This document shows positions 15,948 to 24,711 of a DNA stretch of 64,000 bases, in pieces. The notes under the pieces were generated by a model. The model had not been told where the DNA came from. It worked only from the letters and a program-made list of their open reading frames with translations, and ran no database searches. A program made the position numbers and the translations under genes. Each line of letters starts with the position of its first letter. Within the stretch, counting starts at the first letter, position 1. This DNA is from Streptomyces klenkii (lineage in GTDB: Bacteria; Actinomycetota; Actinomycetes; Streptomycetales; Streptomycetaceae): assembly GCF_003626645.1 (NCBI RefSeq), contig NZ_RBAM01000005.1, positions 372,001 through 436,000 on the forward strand. The letters run 5' to 3'.

Positions 15948-17823
15948 ACCCAGCGCATCCCCCGCGCCTCTCGCGCTCCCCCATCTCTCCCACACCACCA
16001 CAGGACCATCCGCTTTGCCTCCTCGCACATCCCCGTCCGCGACCTCCTCCCCGGCCACGGACCTCCTCTTCCGCATCCTGATCGGCGCCATCGCCGTCTT
16101 CATCCCCTTCGCCACCGCCTCCTGGATCGGCGGCAACACCGTCGCCTTCCTCACCACCGACGCCGACTCCCGTGCCCCCTTCCGCCCCGCCGACGCGCTC
16201 CTCCACCCGCACGACCTCTGGCCCAAGACCGGCGACACCGCCCTGACCATCGGCACCCTCGTCTTCCCCTGCGTCCTCCTCGTGGCCATCGCCGCCATCG
16301 CCGCGCGGCTCTACATGCGCCACAAGAACGGCACGAAGGGCCGCAAGGCCGTCAAGGGGATGGCCACTCGGCGGGACGTCGAGCCGCTGCTCGCCCGGCA
16401 GATCACCGCCAAGGCCAAGGAGCTGCGCCCGAGCCTGGCCAAGAGCGGGACGAAGAAGATCGATCCGCAGGAGATCGGCGTTCTGCTCGGGGATCTCGCC
16501 GGCACCCGGCACGAGATCCGCATGGGCTACGAGGACGTGGCCGTGGCCATCATGGCCCCCCGCTCTGGCAAGACGACCTGCCTGGCCATCCCGGCGATTC
16601 TCGGAGCCCCGGGCGCTGTCCTGCTGACGTCCAACAAGGCCGCGGGCGACGCCTATACGGCCACGCTGGAGGCCCGGGGGAAGGTGGGGCGGACATGGTC
16701 GATGGATCCTCAGCAGATCGCGCACGCCCCGCGGGAGATGTGGTGGAACCCCCTCGCTGATGCCACCAGTCTCGAAGGCGCCGGCCGCCTGGCCGGCCAC
16801 TTCGTCGCCGCCTCCGTCGACAGCAGCAACGCCGGCGACTTCTGGTCCAAAGCCGCGCAGAACATCCTCGGCCAGCTCTTCCTGGCCGCTGCCCTCGACC
16901 AGCGCCCGATCACCGACGTGATGCAGTGGCTGGCCTTCCCTGCCGACCGCACCCCGCTGGACCTGCTACGTGACCACGGCTTCGACGCCGTCGCCGCCCA
17001 GCTCAAGGGCACCGTCGAGGGCCCGCCCGAGACCCGAGACGGCATCTACGAGACCGCCCGCCAGTACGCAGCCTGCCTGCTCTCGGCCGACATCGCCGCC
17101 TGGATCACCCCGCAGGACGACGTCGCGGAATTCCGGCCCGCCGAGTTCGTCCAGGGCCGCGACACCTTGTACCTGCTGTCGAAGGACGGCGGTGGCGGAG
17201 CGAGCGCGCTGATCGCCGCGTGCGCGGACTCGGTGATGCGCACGGCGACCGCACACGCCGAACGTTCCGGAGGCCGCCTGGACCCGCCGATGCTCGCGGT
17301 CCTCGACGAGGCAGCCAACGTATGCAAGATCAGCGACCTCCCCGACCTGTACTCCCACCTCGGATCCCGCGGGATCATCCCCATCACCATCCTGCAGTCC
17401 TACCGCCAGGGCCAGAAGGTCTGGGGCGACTCGGGCATGGACGCGATGTGGAGCGCGGCCACCATCAAGGTCATCGGCTCCGGTATCGACGATCCGGACT
17501 TCGCCGACAAGCTCTCCCGGATGATCGGCGACCACGACGTCGAAACCGTCTCCACCTCCACCTCCGAGTCCGGCACCTCGAAGTCCGTCTCGATGCGCCA
17601 AGAGCGGATCCTGCCCGCCGACGCCATCCGCGCCCTCGCCAAGGGAACCGCCATCTGCCTCGCCACCGGCATGCGCGCCGCCATGCTCACCCTGCGCCCC
17701 TGGTACAAGGAGCCCGGCGCCGCCGAACTGTCCGCCGCTTCCCAGCGCGCCTCGCAGGCCATCACGGCCCGTGCCGTCGCCAAGGCCGCGCCGAAGCAGG
17801 ACAACTTCGGGCAGGCCGCGTGA
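15937..17823 (+). CDS. type IV coupling protein (VirD4/TraG-like, TraM-recognition domain)
   Basis: A conjugative DNA-transfer ATPase, up to 628 residues. There are two N-terminal hydrophobic segments (LLFRILIGAIAVFIPFATA near 45-62 and TLVFPCVLLVAIAAIAARL near 108-126), then a soluble P-loop domain with MAPRSGKTTCLAIPAIL near 208, and a Walker B-like MLAVLDEAANVCKI near 450 in the TraM-recognition domain. Its expected role is to dock the transferred DNA at the secretion channel. The start is uncertain: GTG 15937, inside the upstream frame's end, has no Shine-Dalgarno sequence but would be coupled; a TTG near 16015 with AGGA upstream is possible. Its stop overlaps the GTG that began the interrupted methyltransferase gene. 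No relaxase or VirB4-like gene is in the window. Confidence 0.85.
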   Translation: MAAEPSASPAPLALPHLSHTTTGPSALPPRTSPSATSSPATDLLFRILIGAIAVFIPFATASWIGGNTVAFLTTDADSRAPFRPADALLHPHDLWPKTGDTALTIGTLVFPCVLLVAIAAIAARLYMRHKNGTKGRKAVKGMATRRDVEPLLARQITAKAKELRPSLAKSGTKKIDPQEIGVLLGDLAGTRHEIRMGYEDVAVAIMAPRSGKTTCLAIPAILGAPGAVLLTSNKAAGDAYTATLEARGKVGRTWSMDPQQIAHAPREMWWNPLADATSLEGAGRLAGHFVAASVDSSNAGDFWSKAAQNILGQLFLAAALDQRPITDVMQWLAFPADRTPLDLLRDHGFDAVAAQLKGTVEGPPETRDGIYETARQYAACLLSADIAAWITPQDDVAEFRPAEFVQGRDTLYLLSKDGGGGASALIAACADSVMRTATAHAERSGGRLDPPMLAVLDEAANVCKISDLPDLYSHLGSRGIIPITILQSYRQGQKVWGDSGMDAMWSAATIKVIGSGIDDPDFADKLSRMIGDHDVETVSTSTSESGTSKSVSMRQERILPADAIRALAKGTAICLATGMRAAMLTLRPWYKEPGAAELSAASQRASQAITARAVAKAAPKQDNFGQAA

Positions 17824-17845
17824 TCCTGGACCTGTTTGCCGGCCC
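17820..17845 (+). pseudogene. 5' end of a cytosine DNA methyltransferase gene, cut by a transposon
   Basis: GTG at 17820 overlaps the coupling-protein stop (GTGA) and encodes VILDLFAGP, the textbook start and motif I of a C5 cytosine methyltransferase. The frame is then lost in the transposon's terminal repeat. The missing continuation (GPGGWSHALAVLGARD...) is found in frame at 27850, on the other side of the element. Joining G-C-C-G-G to G-C-C-T-G-G restores an uninterrupted gene of roughly 396 codons. Confidence 0.85.
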
Positions 17846-17859
17846 TTCTGTTGGCAGAG
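17846..17859. repeat. left terminal inverted repeat of the transposon
   Basis: TTCTGTTGGCAGAG. It matches the reverse complement of the right end at 13 of 14 positions. It begins at the last base of the methyltransferase codon for Pro, and the first recombinase ATG follows 6 nt later. Confidence 0.8.
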
Positions 17860-17864
17860 TGGTC

Positions 17865-19403
17865 ATGTCTCATTCGAGGGCTCCTCCCACTCTGACCTGC
17901 GAGTTTGCGCGTTGCGATTGGCCAAGTCGCATACGTACGGTCATGCAGGTGTTCATGACGTACTTCTCACCGACCGGCTGGGAGACCTGGGGGCTGTCGA
18001 GCCAGCCGGTAATCCCGGAACGCATGCCGGTCCTGATCGACAAGGACCTCCGCTTCGAAGATGCGGCTGGCCCTCGCACCACAACGGTGCTCAACCGGTG
18101 GCTCCAGGAGCTCCCAGTGCTCGGTTGTCCGGCGCCGGACTCGTGGGAGACCTATGCCCGAGTCGCGCGGGACTGGACGGTGTTCCTGACCGAGCGGGGC
18201 ATCCGCCTCTTCGATAGCCGCGCGGAGTTGAAGCGCGGCCTGAGCGCGTACGCCGTGCACCGTGCAATCGGTCCAGTGGAGGCTCGCTTTGCGGCGTCCA
18301 CCTGGAACCAGCACATGAGCATCTTGTCGGGCCTGTACGGGTGGGCGGTGGACGAGCAGTACGCGAGCGCGGTGCCGTTCACCTACAAGCAGGCCGTCAC
18401 GGTGTACGGCGACCAGGTGCGGATGCGGCCGGTGAACTTGGCCAAGCGCCGGATGCCGAAGCCCCATGTGACGATCAAGTACTTCGAAGAGGACTTCGAG
18501 GGCCTGTTCCTGAAGGGGCTGGCGGGGCTGTGCCCGGACGGCAGCGAGGACCCGTGCTATCGGGGGAGGACGACAGCGCGCAATGCGGCGGTGGGCGGGT
18601 TCGCCCTGTCCAACGGGATGCGGCGGCAGGAGTTCACGTACTTGCTGTCGTGCGAGGTGCCGGCGTTGCCGCGGCGGCGGTCGCCGCTGCCGATCCGGGT
18701 GCCGGTGCCGGCCGGGATCACCAAGGGCCGGAAGTTCCGCACCACGTGGACGACGTATGACGCGTTGGCCCGACTGCACCAGTACTTGCGGATGCAGCGT
18801 GTGCTGGCGGCGACGGGCTCGTCGTGGCGGCCGCCATCGCGCTGGGGTGACCCGCTGGTGGTGACGGAGGCCGACGAGGTCGGCGGCCGGGTCAACGGGG
18901 AACGGGTGGCCTGGGCTGAGCTGACGCCGCGCGAGCGCCGGCTACTGGTGGCGCCGGACGGTGGCTCGATGCTGCTGGCCTTGCAGGCGGACGGGAGCCC
19001 GTTTCTGGACTGGGGCACCGTCTTCAAGCGGACCTCGCAGCGCATCCGGGAGCGATTCGAGCCGCGGTTCCCCCACACCGCCCCGCACCGATGCCGGCAC
19101 ACGTTCGCGATCAGGACGCTGGAGCGGCTCGTCGGCGGCTACTACGCCCAAGCGGCGAAGCTCGTCAAGGACACCGACGCGGACGCGGCCCTCGCGCTCT
19201 ATTTGAGCAAGACCGATCCGGTCATGGTGCTGCGAGATTTGCTCGGCCATTCCAGCGTCCTGACCACGGAGGTTTACCTCCGGCGCCTGGATACGACCCG
19301 GATCTACCGCGACGCCTACGAGCGCGCGGGCCATGACCACGCCCTTCTCGCCGAGGCGGGGCGGGAAGCCGACGACGAATTCGACGAGGACGACGACATC
19401 TGA
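17865..19403 (+). CDS. tyrosine recombinase A of the transposon
   Basis: A 512-residue site-specific recombinase. The catalytic set is complete: Arg in SNGMRRQEF near residue 250, HRCRHTFA (HxxR) near 408, LLGHSS near 462 and the nucleophile Tyr in TTEVYLRRLD near 470. The N-terminal SAM-like core-binding domain is around 80-180. The C-terminal tail is Asp/Glu-rich. ATG 17865 has a weak Shine-Dalgarno sequence and lies next to the terminal repeat; ATGs a few codons downstream are possible. The stop overlaps the next start by one base (TGATG). With all active-site residues present, this is the best candidate for DNA cutting and joining. Confidence 0.85.
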   Translation: MSHSRAPPTLTCEFARCDWPSRIRTVMQVFMTYFSPTGWETWGLSSQPVIPERMPVLIDKDLRFEDAAGPRTTTVLNRWLQELPVLGCPAPDSWETYARVARDWTVFLTERGIRLFDSRAELKRGLSAYAVHRAIGPVEARFAASTWNQHMSILSGLYGWAVDEQYASAVPFTYKQAVTVYGDQVRMRPVNLAKRRMPKPHVTIKYFEEDFEGLFLKGLAGLCPDGSEDPCYRGRTTARNAAVGGFALSNGMRRQEFTYLLSCEVPALPRRRSPLPIRVPVPAGITKGRKFRTTWTTYDALARLHQYLRMQRVLAATGSSWRPPSRWGDPLVVTEADEVGGRVNGERVAWAELTPRERRLLVAPDGGSMLLALQADGSPFLDWGTVFKRTSQRIRERFEPRFPHTAPHRCRHTFAIRTLERLVGGYYAQAAKLVKDTDADAALALYLSKTDPVMVLRDLLGHSSVLTTEVYLRRLDTTRIYRDAYERAGHDHALLAEAGREADDEFDEDDDI

Positions 19404-21139
19404 TGCCCGCAGAGATCCTGGAGAACCCGCTGCGCCTGTCCTGCACCTTTACCCGGGGCACCACCTCGGTGCTGAAGGTCGACGATGCCCTCAATCCGCT
19501 CTTGACCCGGGAGTTGCTGACGGGCCTGGTCTACCTGATGCACCCACACGGCAAGGGCGACTCGCACCGCACGCTGGAGAAGCACAAGGGCACGATCGAC
19601 TGGTTCGTCGCGGCGCTCGCTGAGCGCGGCCATCAGGGCGGTTTGGCTGGTCTGACCCGCGCGATGCTCGCGGAGTTGTGGTGGTCGGCCGGCAACCGGC
19701 GTGAGGCGGAGAGCCGTAGCCTGCTGGCGGCCCTGGACGCGGAGACCGGGGTGCTCGCCCCGGATGTGCGGTCACTTGTGGGCGGGCGCCTCTACAACCG
19801 TTATCCCGACTACGAGCCGCATGAACCGTATGACGAGGTCGCCTGGAAGAACCTGGCCGATGCCTGCCGGCAGGTCATCAAGGAGACCTGGGCGGCCCAC
19901 CGGGCGGCCCGGACGGCAGCCGAGATCGGCCGGGATCCGTACGCGCACGGCTGGACGCACGAGAACATCTGCTGGCAGATGGTCCACCACGGGCCCGCCA
20001 CGAGCGCCGAACTGGGGGCACGGGTCGGCTGGACGAGTAGCCAGGCGCGATACCGGATCGGGTCCGTGCACGCCCAGCGCCAGGCCCTGTTCCCCGGGCC
20101 TCAGGTGATGCTCGCCTACCAGCTGCTGTTCGGCGTCTACACCGGGATCGTGCCCGACGGCATCGACGACCTGGGCATCGAGGACCTGGAGTGGGCCGGG
20201 CAGGCCACCATCCTGCTGCGCTACCTCAAGGGCCGCACCTCGCACGAGAGCCTGACCCTGTCGAAGAAGGCCGTGCGGCTGCTGGAGCGCTGGCTCGAGC
20301 ATTCCGCCCTGTTGCGCGTGCACTGCCCGCCCGAGCTGCGGGAGGGGCTGTGGCTGCGGTTCGAGCCCAGCGCTTCCGGGCCTCACCGGCGAGGTCCCTG
20401 GCAGACCAGTCGTGCCTACCGCACCACCCTGGCCCAGTGGGTGAACGATCGCGGTGTGGTCGATGCGAACGGTGCCGTGATTCGCCTGCACCGCCACGTG
20501 ATCCGCACGACCTTCGAGTCGCATCGCGACCGCGGTTCGTGGTTCGGCAGCCGTCGTTCCACCATCGACCCCAACCACTCCCCGGCTGTCGAGGGCGATC
20601 ACTACTTGTCCGCGATGACGGCGGCCCAGAAGAACGCGGTCGAGGAGATTGTGGAGCAGGCCCAGGGCGACCTGCTGCGCAAGAGCCGCCCGCCGATGGT
20701 GCTCGGCGAGCAGGACATCGCTCATCTCGCCGAGCAGTTTCCCCAGCTGGTGTCCGAGTTGGAGCTGGATGAGGCGGCGATCGCCGAGCTGGTGGGCGGG
20801 CAGCGCGATGTGTTCGTGGCGTCCTGCGCCGACCCGCTCGCGGGAGTGCACGGCCCCAAGGGCAAGCCGTGTCCGGCCCGACCGTGGGTCTGCCTGCTGT
20901 GTCCCCTGGCGCTGTTCACGCCCGCACATGCGGTGAATCTGCTGCGGATGAAGGCATTCTTCGCCCGCCAGTGGCAGCAGCTGCCGGCAGCCCAGTTCAT
21001 GGCCGTCTTCGGCCACTACGCCCAGCGGATCGACGAGGTGTTGGCCAGGTACGACCCGGCTCAGCTCGCCCTGGCGACCACCGAGGTCGCGGACACCGAC
21101 GACGAGATCCCCCTGCTGCCGGAGGAAAGCACCCGATGA
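19403..21139 (+). CDS. recombinase B, divergent (first catalytic Arg missing)
   Basis: A 578-residue protein in the middle of the trio. Parts of the tyrosine-recombinase C-terminal fold can be traced: HRHVIRTTFESH supplies HxxR near residue 355, and HSPAVEGDHYLS could supply the later His and Tyr. Where the first catalytic Arg is expected, the sequence reads TGIVPDGIDDLGIEDLEW and lacks it. A C-terminal Cys cluster (CADPLAG...KPCPARPWVCLLC) may bind zinc. It is coupled to recombinase A (TGATG) and to recombinase C (ATGA). It is probably an essential but catalytically altered partner of the recombination complex rather than a stand-alone enzyme. Confidence 0.7.
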   Translation: MPAEILENPLRLSCTFTRGTTSVLKVDDALNPLLTRELLTGLVYLMHPHGKGDSHRTLEKHKGTIDWFVAALAERGHQGGLAGLTRAMLAELWWSAGNRREAESRSLLAALDAETGVLAPDVRSLVGGRLYNRYPDYEPHEPYDEVAWKNLADACRQVIKETWAAHRAARTAAEIGRDPYAHGWTHENICWQMVHHGPATSAELGARVGWTSSQARYRIGSVHAQRQALFPGPQVMLAYQLLFGVYTGIVPDGIDDLGIEDLEWAGQATILLRYLKGRTSHESLTLSKKAVRLLERWLEHSALLRVHCPPELREGLWLRFEPSASGPHRRGPWQTSRAYRTTLAQWVNDRGVVDANGAVIRLHRHVIRTTFESHRDRGSWFGSRRSTIDPNHSPAVEGDHYLSAMTAAQKNAVEEIVEQAQGDLLRKSRPPMVLGEQDIAHLAEQFPQLVSELELDEAAIAELVGGQRDVFVASCADPLAGVHGPKGKPCPARPWVCLLCPLALFTPAHAVNLLRMKAFFARQWQQLPAAQFMAVFGHYAQRIDEVLARYDPAQLALATTEVADTDDEIPLLPEESTR

Positions 21140-23295
21140 CCACGCCCACTCACCTGACCCCGCTGTCCGCGGCCACCGCGGCGTCGCCGTTCGCTGGCGC
21201 CGACCTGTGCCGCCTGGCCGGCTTCACGCTCCCCACCGGGGCGCCCCGCCCTGTGTTCGAGGACGACATCTGGGACTTCTCCCAGGTCATCGGCATGCCC
21301 GCCTACCTGGCGAATTGTGCTCGGCGCCTGGACTTCACCCAGATCCTCAACCCGCGGTGGAAGACCGTGGCCAAGGAGTACGCCGCAGCCCAGATGGCCC
21401 CGGGCCACGAGGCTGTGCGGCTGCTGCCGTACGCCAACCGCAATATCAAGGCGATCGGCACCATCTACCGCGAGCTGCTGGAGCTGGTCCGCTGGCTGAA
21501 CTGGCTGACGGCCCGCGGCATCCGGCACCTGGACGAGGTGACCGAACATCACTGCACGTCCTTCGCCCAGTACCGGGCAACACACCGCCCCAACGGTACG
21601 AAGACCCCGCACCGCGAGAGCGTCCACAAGCTCGTCGCCTCGGTGATCCTCGGGCTGGTGCAGTATGGCGAGCTGTTCACCACCGACCGCTACCGCGACG
21701 GACTGCGGCCCTTCGCCGGGCACACAGCCGACGAGGTCGCCGGCACGGACTCCGGTCCGACGGAGAACAAAATCCAGCCGGTGGCGGACGAGGTGTTCCA
21801 GCCCCTGCTGGCCGCTGCCCTCTACCTCGTGCAGACCCTTGCTCCGCACCTGGTGCGCGAGCTGGAGACCAAGCGGCACGAGGATGCCGTCCGCGCATCG
21901 CTGCCGGTTTCCGCCCTCACCAACCCGGTCACTCTGGAAGAGGTCTTGCATCGCCATGTCACCGAGAGGCAGCCCTTTAACCTCCTGCCCACCTGGTCCA
22001 AGTCCCGGACCTGGGGGCTGGGCAAGGAGGACCCGCTGGTCAGGGTCAATCTCCGCGCCATCGCCCACGAGGCGGGGAAGGGCGTCATCAGTCCTCAACT
22101 GCTCAGCCAGATGCGAGCCGCTATCGAGAAGGCCGTGCAGGACGCTGGGGTGGCCGAGCCCTTCTGCCGTGATGCCACGTTGATGGAGCGGGCCGGCGGC
22201 CACGGATCGGCGCCCTGGTCGCTGCCGCTGGCTGAGCGGGACCTGCGCACGTTGACCGGGGTGGTCAAGACCGCCACCCACCTGGTCATCGTGGCGCTGT
22301 CCGGGATGCGCCAGAGCGAGCTGCGCGAGATGAACGTCGGCTGCCGCGTCCCACCCGTGGAAGCCGGGCCGGGACTGGTGCGCTACAAGTTGGCCAGCCG
22401 CGTCGTCAAGGACAAGCCGCTGGGCGGCGTCGCGGACGAGTGGGTCGTGGTCAAGGAAGCGTACGACGCGGCCGAGGTCGCCGAACAGCTCCTGGGCCCT
22501 GACACCGACATCGGTGACCCGCTGGTCACCGGCCCCTTGGACCGCACCCGCTTCACTACATTCCGGAACTGGGTGAACGGACCCGCCGGCCAGCGGCTGG
22601 GGCTGGTTCCTATCCCCGACGGACCAGTGACGGCACGGATGCTGCGGCGCACGCTTGCCCTGGAAATCGCCTACCGGCCCGGCGGTCTCCTGGCGGCAAA
22701 GGTGCAGCTCAAGCACCTGTCTGTGGTCACAACGGAAGGCTACGCGGCGCGTCCGGGCGGGGCCCAGGCCAAGTTCCTAGCCGAAGTCAACGCGGAGGAG
22801 AACGAGCGCAACAAGGACCTCGTCCTCACCGAGTTCCGACGCTACCAGCAAGGGCACCTCCCCGCGGGTCCCGGCGCCCGCGATCTGATCGACTTCTTCG
22901 CCAGCGTCGACAGGCAGATCGCTCGCACGAGCGCCGAGAACTCCGTCGTGGTGGACAGCGATCAGCAGGTCCGCGATCTTCTAGCCTCCCGCGCCGAGGT
23001 CCTTCACCTCGGAGTGGCGAACTACTGCTGGTTCGTTGACCCCTCCAAGGCACTGTGCCTGAAACTGGCCGGCACCCCCGATGCCACGAAGCCCCTGGTG
23101 GGCATGTGCGATTCCTCGCGCTGCCCCCAGGCCACCCACCATCCCTGCCACCGGCCCGTCTGGGCCACCAGCGCCCAGACCAAGCAGGCGTTCATCGGCT
23201 CCATCGCCCGCCGACAGAAAACCGAAAAAGCCCGACTTCAGGCGGGCTTGGACCGCGACCTGGCCGTCCTCGCCACCATCGACGCCACCGTGTGA
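21136..23295 (+). CDS. tyrosine recombinase C (Tn554 TnpB-like)
   Basis: A 719-residue protein. Catalytic region: ALSGMRQSELREMNVG near residue 390 (first Arg), TARMLRRTLALEIA near 500 (Arg kept, but the usual preceding His is replaced), then LKHLSVVTTEGYAA near 520 with His and Tyr. The C-terminus carries Cys/His clusters (ANYCWFV...CLKLAG, GMCDSSRCPQATHHPCH), a zinc-finger-like feature. Length and layout resemble Tn554 TnpB-type recombinases. The start ATG overlaps the recombinase B stop as ATGA with GGAGG upstream. Confidence 0.82.
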   Translation: MTTPTHLTPLSAATAASPFAGADLCRLAGFTLPTGAPRPVFEDDIWDFSQVIGMPAYLANCARRLDFTQILNPRWKTVAKEYAAAQMAPGHEAVRLLPYANRNIKAIGTIYRELLELVRWLNWLTARGIRHLDEVTEHHCTSFAQYRATHRPNGTKTPHRESVHKLVASVILGLVQYGELFTTDRYRDGLRPFAGHTADEVAGTDSGPTENKIQPVADEVFQPLLAAALYLVQTLAPHLVRELETKRHEDAVRASLPVSALTNPVTLEEVLHRHVTERQPFNLLPTWSKSRTWGLGKEDPLVRVNLRAIAHEAGKGVISPQLLSQMRAAIEKAVQDAGVAEPFCRDATLMERAGGHGSAPWSLPLAERDLRTLTGVVKTATHLVIVALSGMRQSELREMNVGCRVPPVEAGPGLVRYKLASRVVKDKPLGGVADEWVVVKEAYDAAEVAEQLLGPDTDIGDPLVTGPLDRTRFTTFRNWVNGPAGQRLGLVPIPDGPVTARMLRRTLALEIAYRPGGLLAAKVQLKHLSVVTTEGYAARPGGAQAKFLAEVNAEENERNKDLVLTEFRRYQQGHLPAGPGARDLIDFFASVDRQIARTSAENSVVVDSDQQVRDLLASRAEVLHLGVANYCWFVDPSKALCLKLAGTPDATKPLVGMCDSSRCPQATHHPCHRPVWATSAQTKQAFIGSIARRQKTEKARLQAGLDRDLAVLATIDATV

Positions 23296-23311
23296 AAAGG
23301 AGACCCACTCG

Positions 23312-23911
23312 ATGGCACGCATCAGCGAAGAGACCCGGGACCGCAACAGGCAAGCCATCCACGACGCGATGGAACGCCTACTCAGCGGGGACGTGCCGCT
23401 CGACGGCAGCACCGACTTGAAGACCCTCGCCCGCATGGCCGGAGTTCCCCGCACGGGCTTCTACCCGAAGAAGAACCGCGACGGCACCCCACGACCCGGG
23501 CCCTACCAGCAGCTGGCCGAGGAATTCGACCGGCGTCTCAAGAACCTTCACCAGGCCGGAACGATCCCCGACCCGAAGGCCGCGCAGATCGAACGGCTCA
23601 AGAAGGCCAACGCGGCGCTCAAGAAGCGCCTCGAACAGAGCGATGTCGAGCTCGCCGAACTCAAGGAGTTCAAGCAGCTCGCGCTGTCCAGGATCGCCGC
23701 CCAGCACCTCGAGCTTGAGCGTCTGCGCGAGCAGACCATGGTGGGTCCGATAGGCCCAGCACGCCGACGAGGCCAATTGGAGGCGGTGGTGCCCACAGCA
23801 ACGAAGAGGACGGCATCACCCAATCCAGCCAGCCCCGCCCTCTCCCCGACAAGCGGGGCGACCTCTCAAGGCCCTGCTGCAGGACGCCGCTCGCGTATTC
23901 AACCATCGTGA
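23312..23911 (+). CDS. TnpC-like helical accessory protein
   Basis: Starts 16 bp after recombinase C with AAAAGGAG upstream. Up to 199 residues. The first 70 suggest a small DNA-binding helix-turn-helix (DLKTLARMAGVPRTGFYPKK). Residues 95-145 are a coiled coil (IERLKKANAALKKRLEQS...). This is the TnpC/DUF6262-type layout that accompanies multi-recombinase transposons and modulates orientation or efficiency. After REQTMVGPIG the sequence is low-complexity Pro/Ser/Thr; the natural stop may have been lost by a small indel near 23750. Confidence 0.65.
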   Translation: MARISEETRDRNRQAIHDAMERLLSGDVPLDGSTDLKTLARMAGVPRTGFYPKKNRDGTPRPGPYQQLAEEFDRRLKNLHQAGTIPDPKAAQIERLKKANAALKKRLEQSDVELAELKEFKQLALSRIAAQHLELERLREQTMVGPIGPARRRGQLEAVVPTATKRTASPNPASPALSPTSGATSQGPAAGRRSRIQPS

Positions 23912-24097
23912 ATTCGCTGGCGCGTAGGGCTTGATGGTGACGGTGTGTGGTCACCGGATGGTTGCCCTCCTGGCAGCCGCTGGGACGGTAGAGCAAGGAT
24001 CTGGTGGGGGCGCTTAGCAGCAGAGACGCTGTGCGTGTGCCGGGCCTGGTATCACAATCAAGGCAACGGCCCACGCAGGGTCGGGGAGGAGACAGAA

Positions 24098-24571
24098 ATG
24101 TTAGAGGCGACCTTGGCGGCGTTGGCCGCAGCTGGCGGCTCGGCAGTGGTGCAGGCCGCCGGTACGGATGCGTGGGCCGGATTCCGGCAGGCAGTGGCAC
24201 GGTTGTTCGGTCGCGGAGATGCTCAGCGCGAACATGCCGAGCTGGAGCGGCTCGACCAGACAGCGGCCGCGCTCGACGGGGTTATCGCAGACGAAGCGGA
24301 GCGGGCACGGGTACGGCAGGAGGCGTCCTGGCAGACACGCTTCGAAGCCCTGTTGGAGAGCCTGGATGGGACCGGCCGTGAGCAGGTCGCGACCGAGCTC
24401 CGGGCGCTACTGGTCGAGCAGGGTGCTACTGCCGCGGCGTCGGCCGGGCCCGGCGGAGTGGCCGCTGGCCGGGCGGTGAACATCCGAGCAGACGGCGGGA
24501 TCGCGGCTGCGGTGATCCATGGCGGTGCGCATCTGGGCACCCCTCGCCCGCCGGGTCCGTCCCAGGGCTGA
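24098..24571 (+). CDS. partner protein of the downstream STAND NTPase
   Basis: A 157-residue protein with a strong Shine-Dalgarno sequence (GGGGAGGAG). It begins MLEATLAALAAAGGSAVVQA, then has a helical Glu/Arg-rich middle, and ends with a glycine-rich beta segment AVNIRADGGIAAAVIHGG. I recall similar small proteins preceding NB-ARC/TPR genes in Streptomyces. The downstream frame carries a related beta segment (LTVQADHGIAAIHIDTV), so the two products may share a short assembly motif. Function is unknown. A helper or sensor subunit for the NTPase is a reasonable inference. Confidence 0.65.
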   Translation: MLEATLAALAAAGGSAVVQAAGTDAWAGFRQAVARLFGRGDAQREHAELERLDQTAAALDGVIADEAERARVRQEASWQTRFEALLESLDGTGREQVATELRALLVEQGATAAASAGPGGVAAGRAVNIRADGGIAAAVIHGGAHLGTPRPPGPSQG

Positions 24572-24711
24572 CCGGGCCCGGCACCCCAAGCCCCCCGCCT
24601 ACCCCCGACCCTGGTATCGAGGCGGGAGGCAGCCTGACCGTCCAAGCCGACCACGGCATCGCCGCCATCCACATCGACACGGTCCACCACCACGCCGCGT
24701 CCGGCGCGCCG

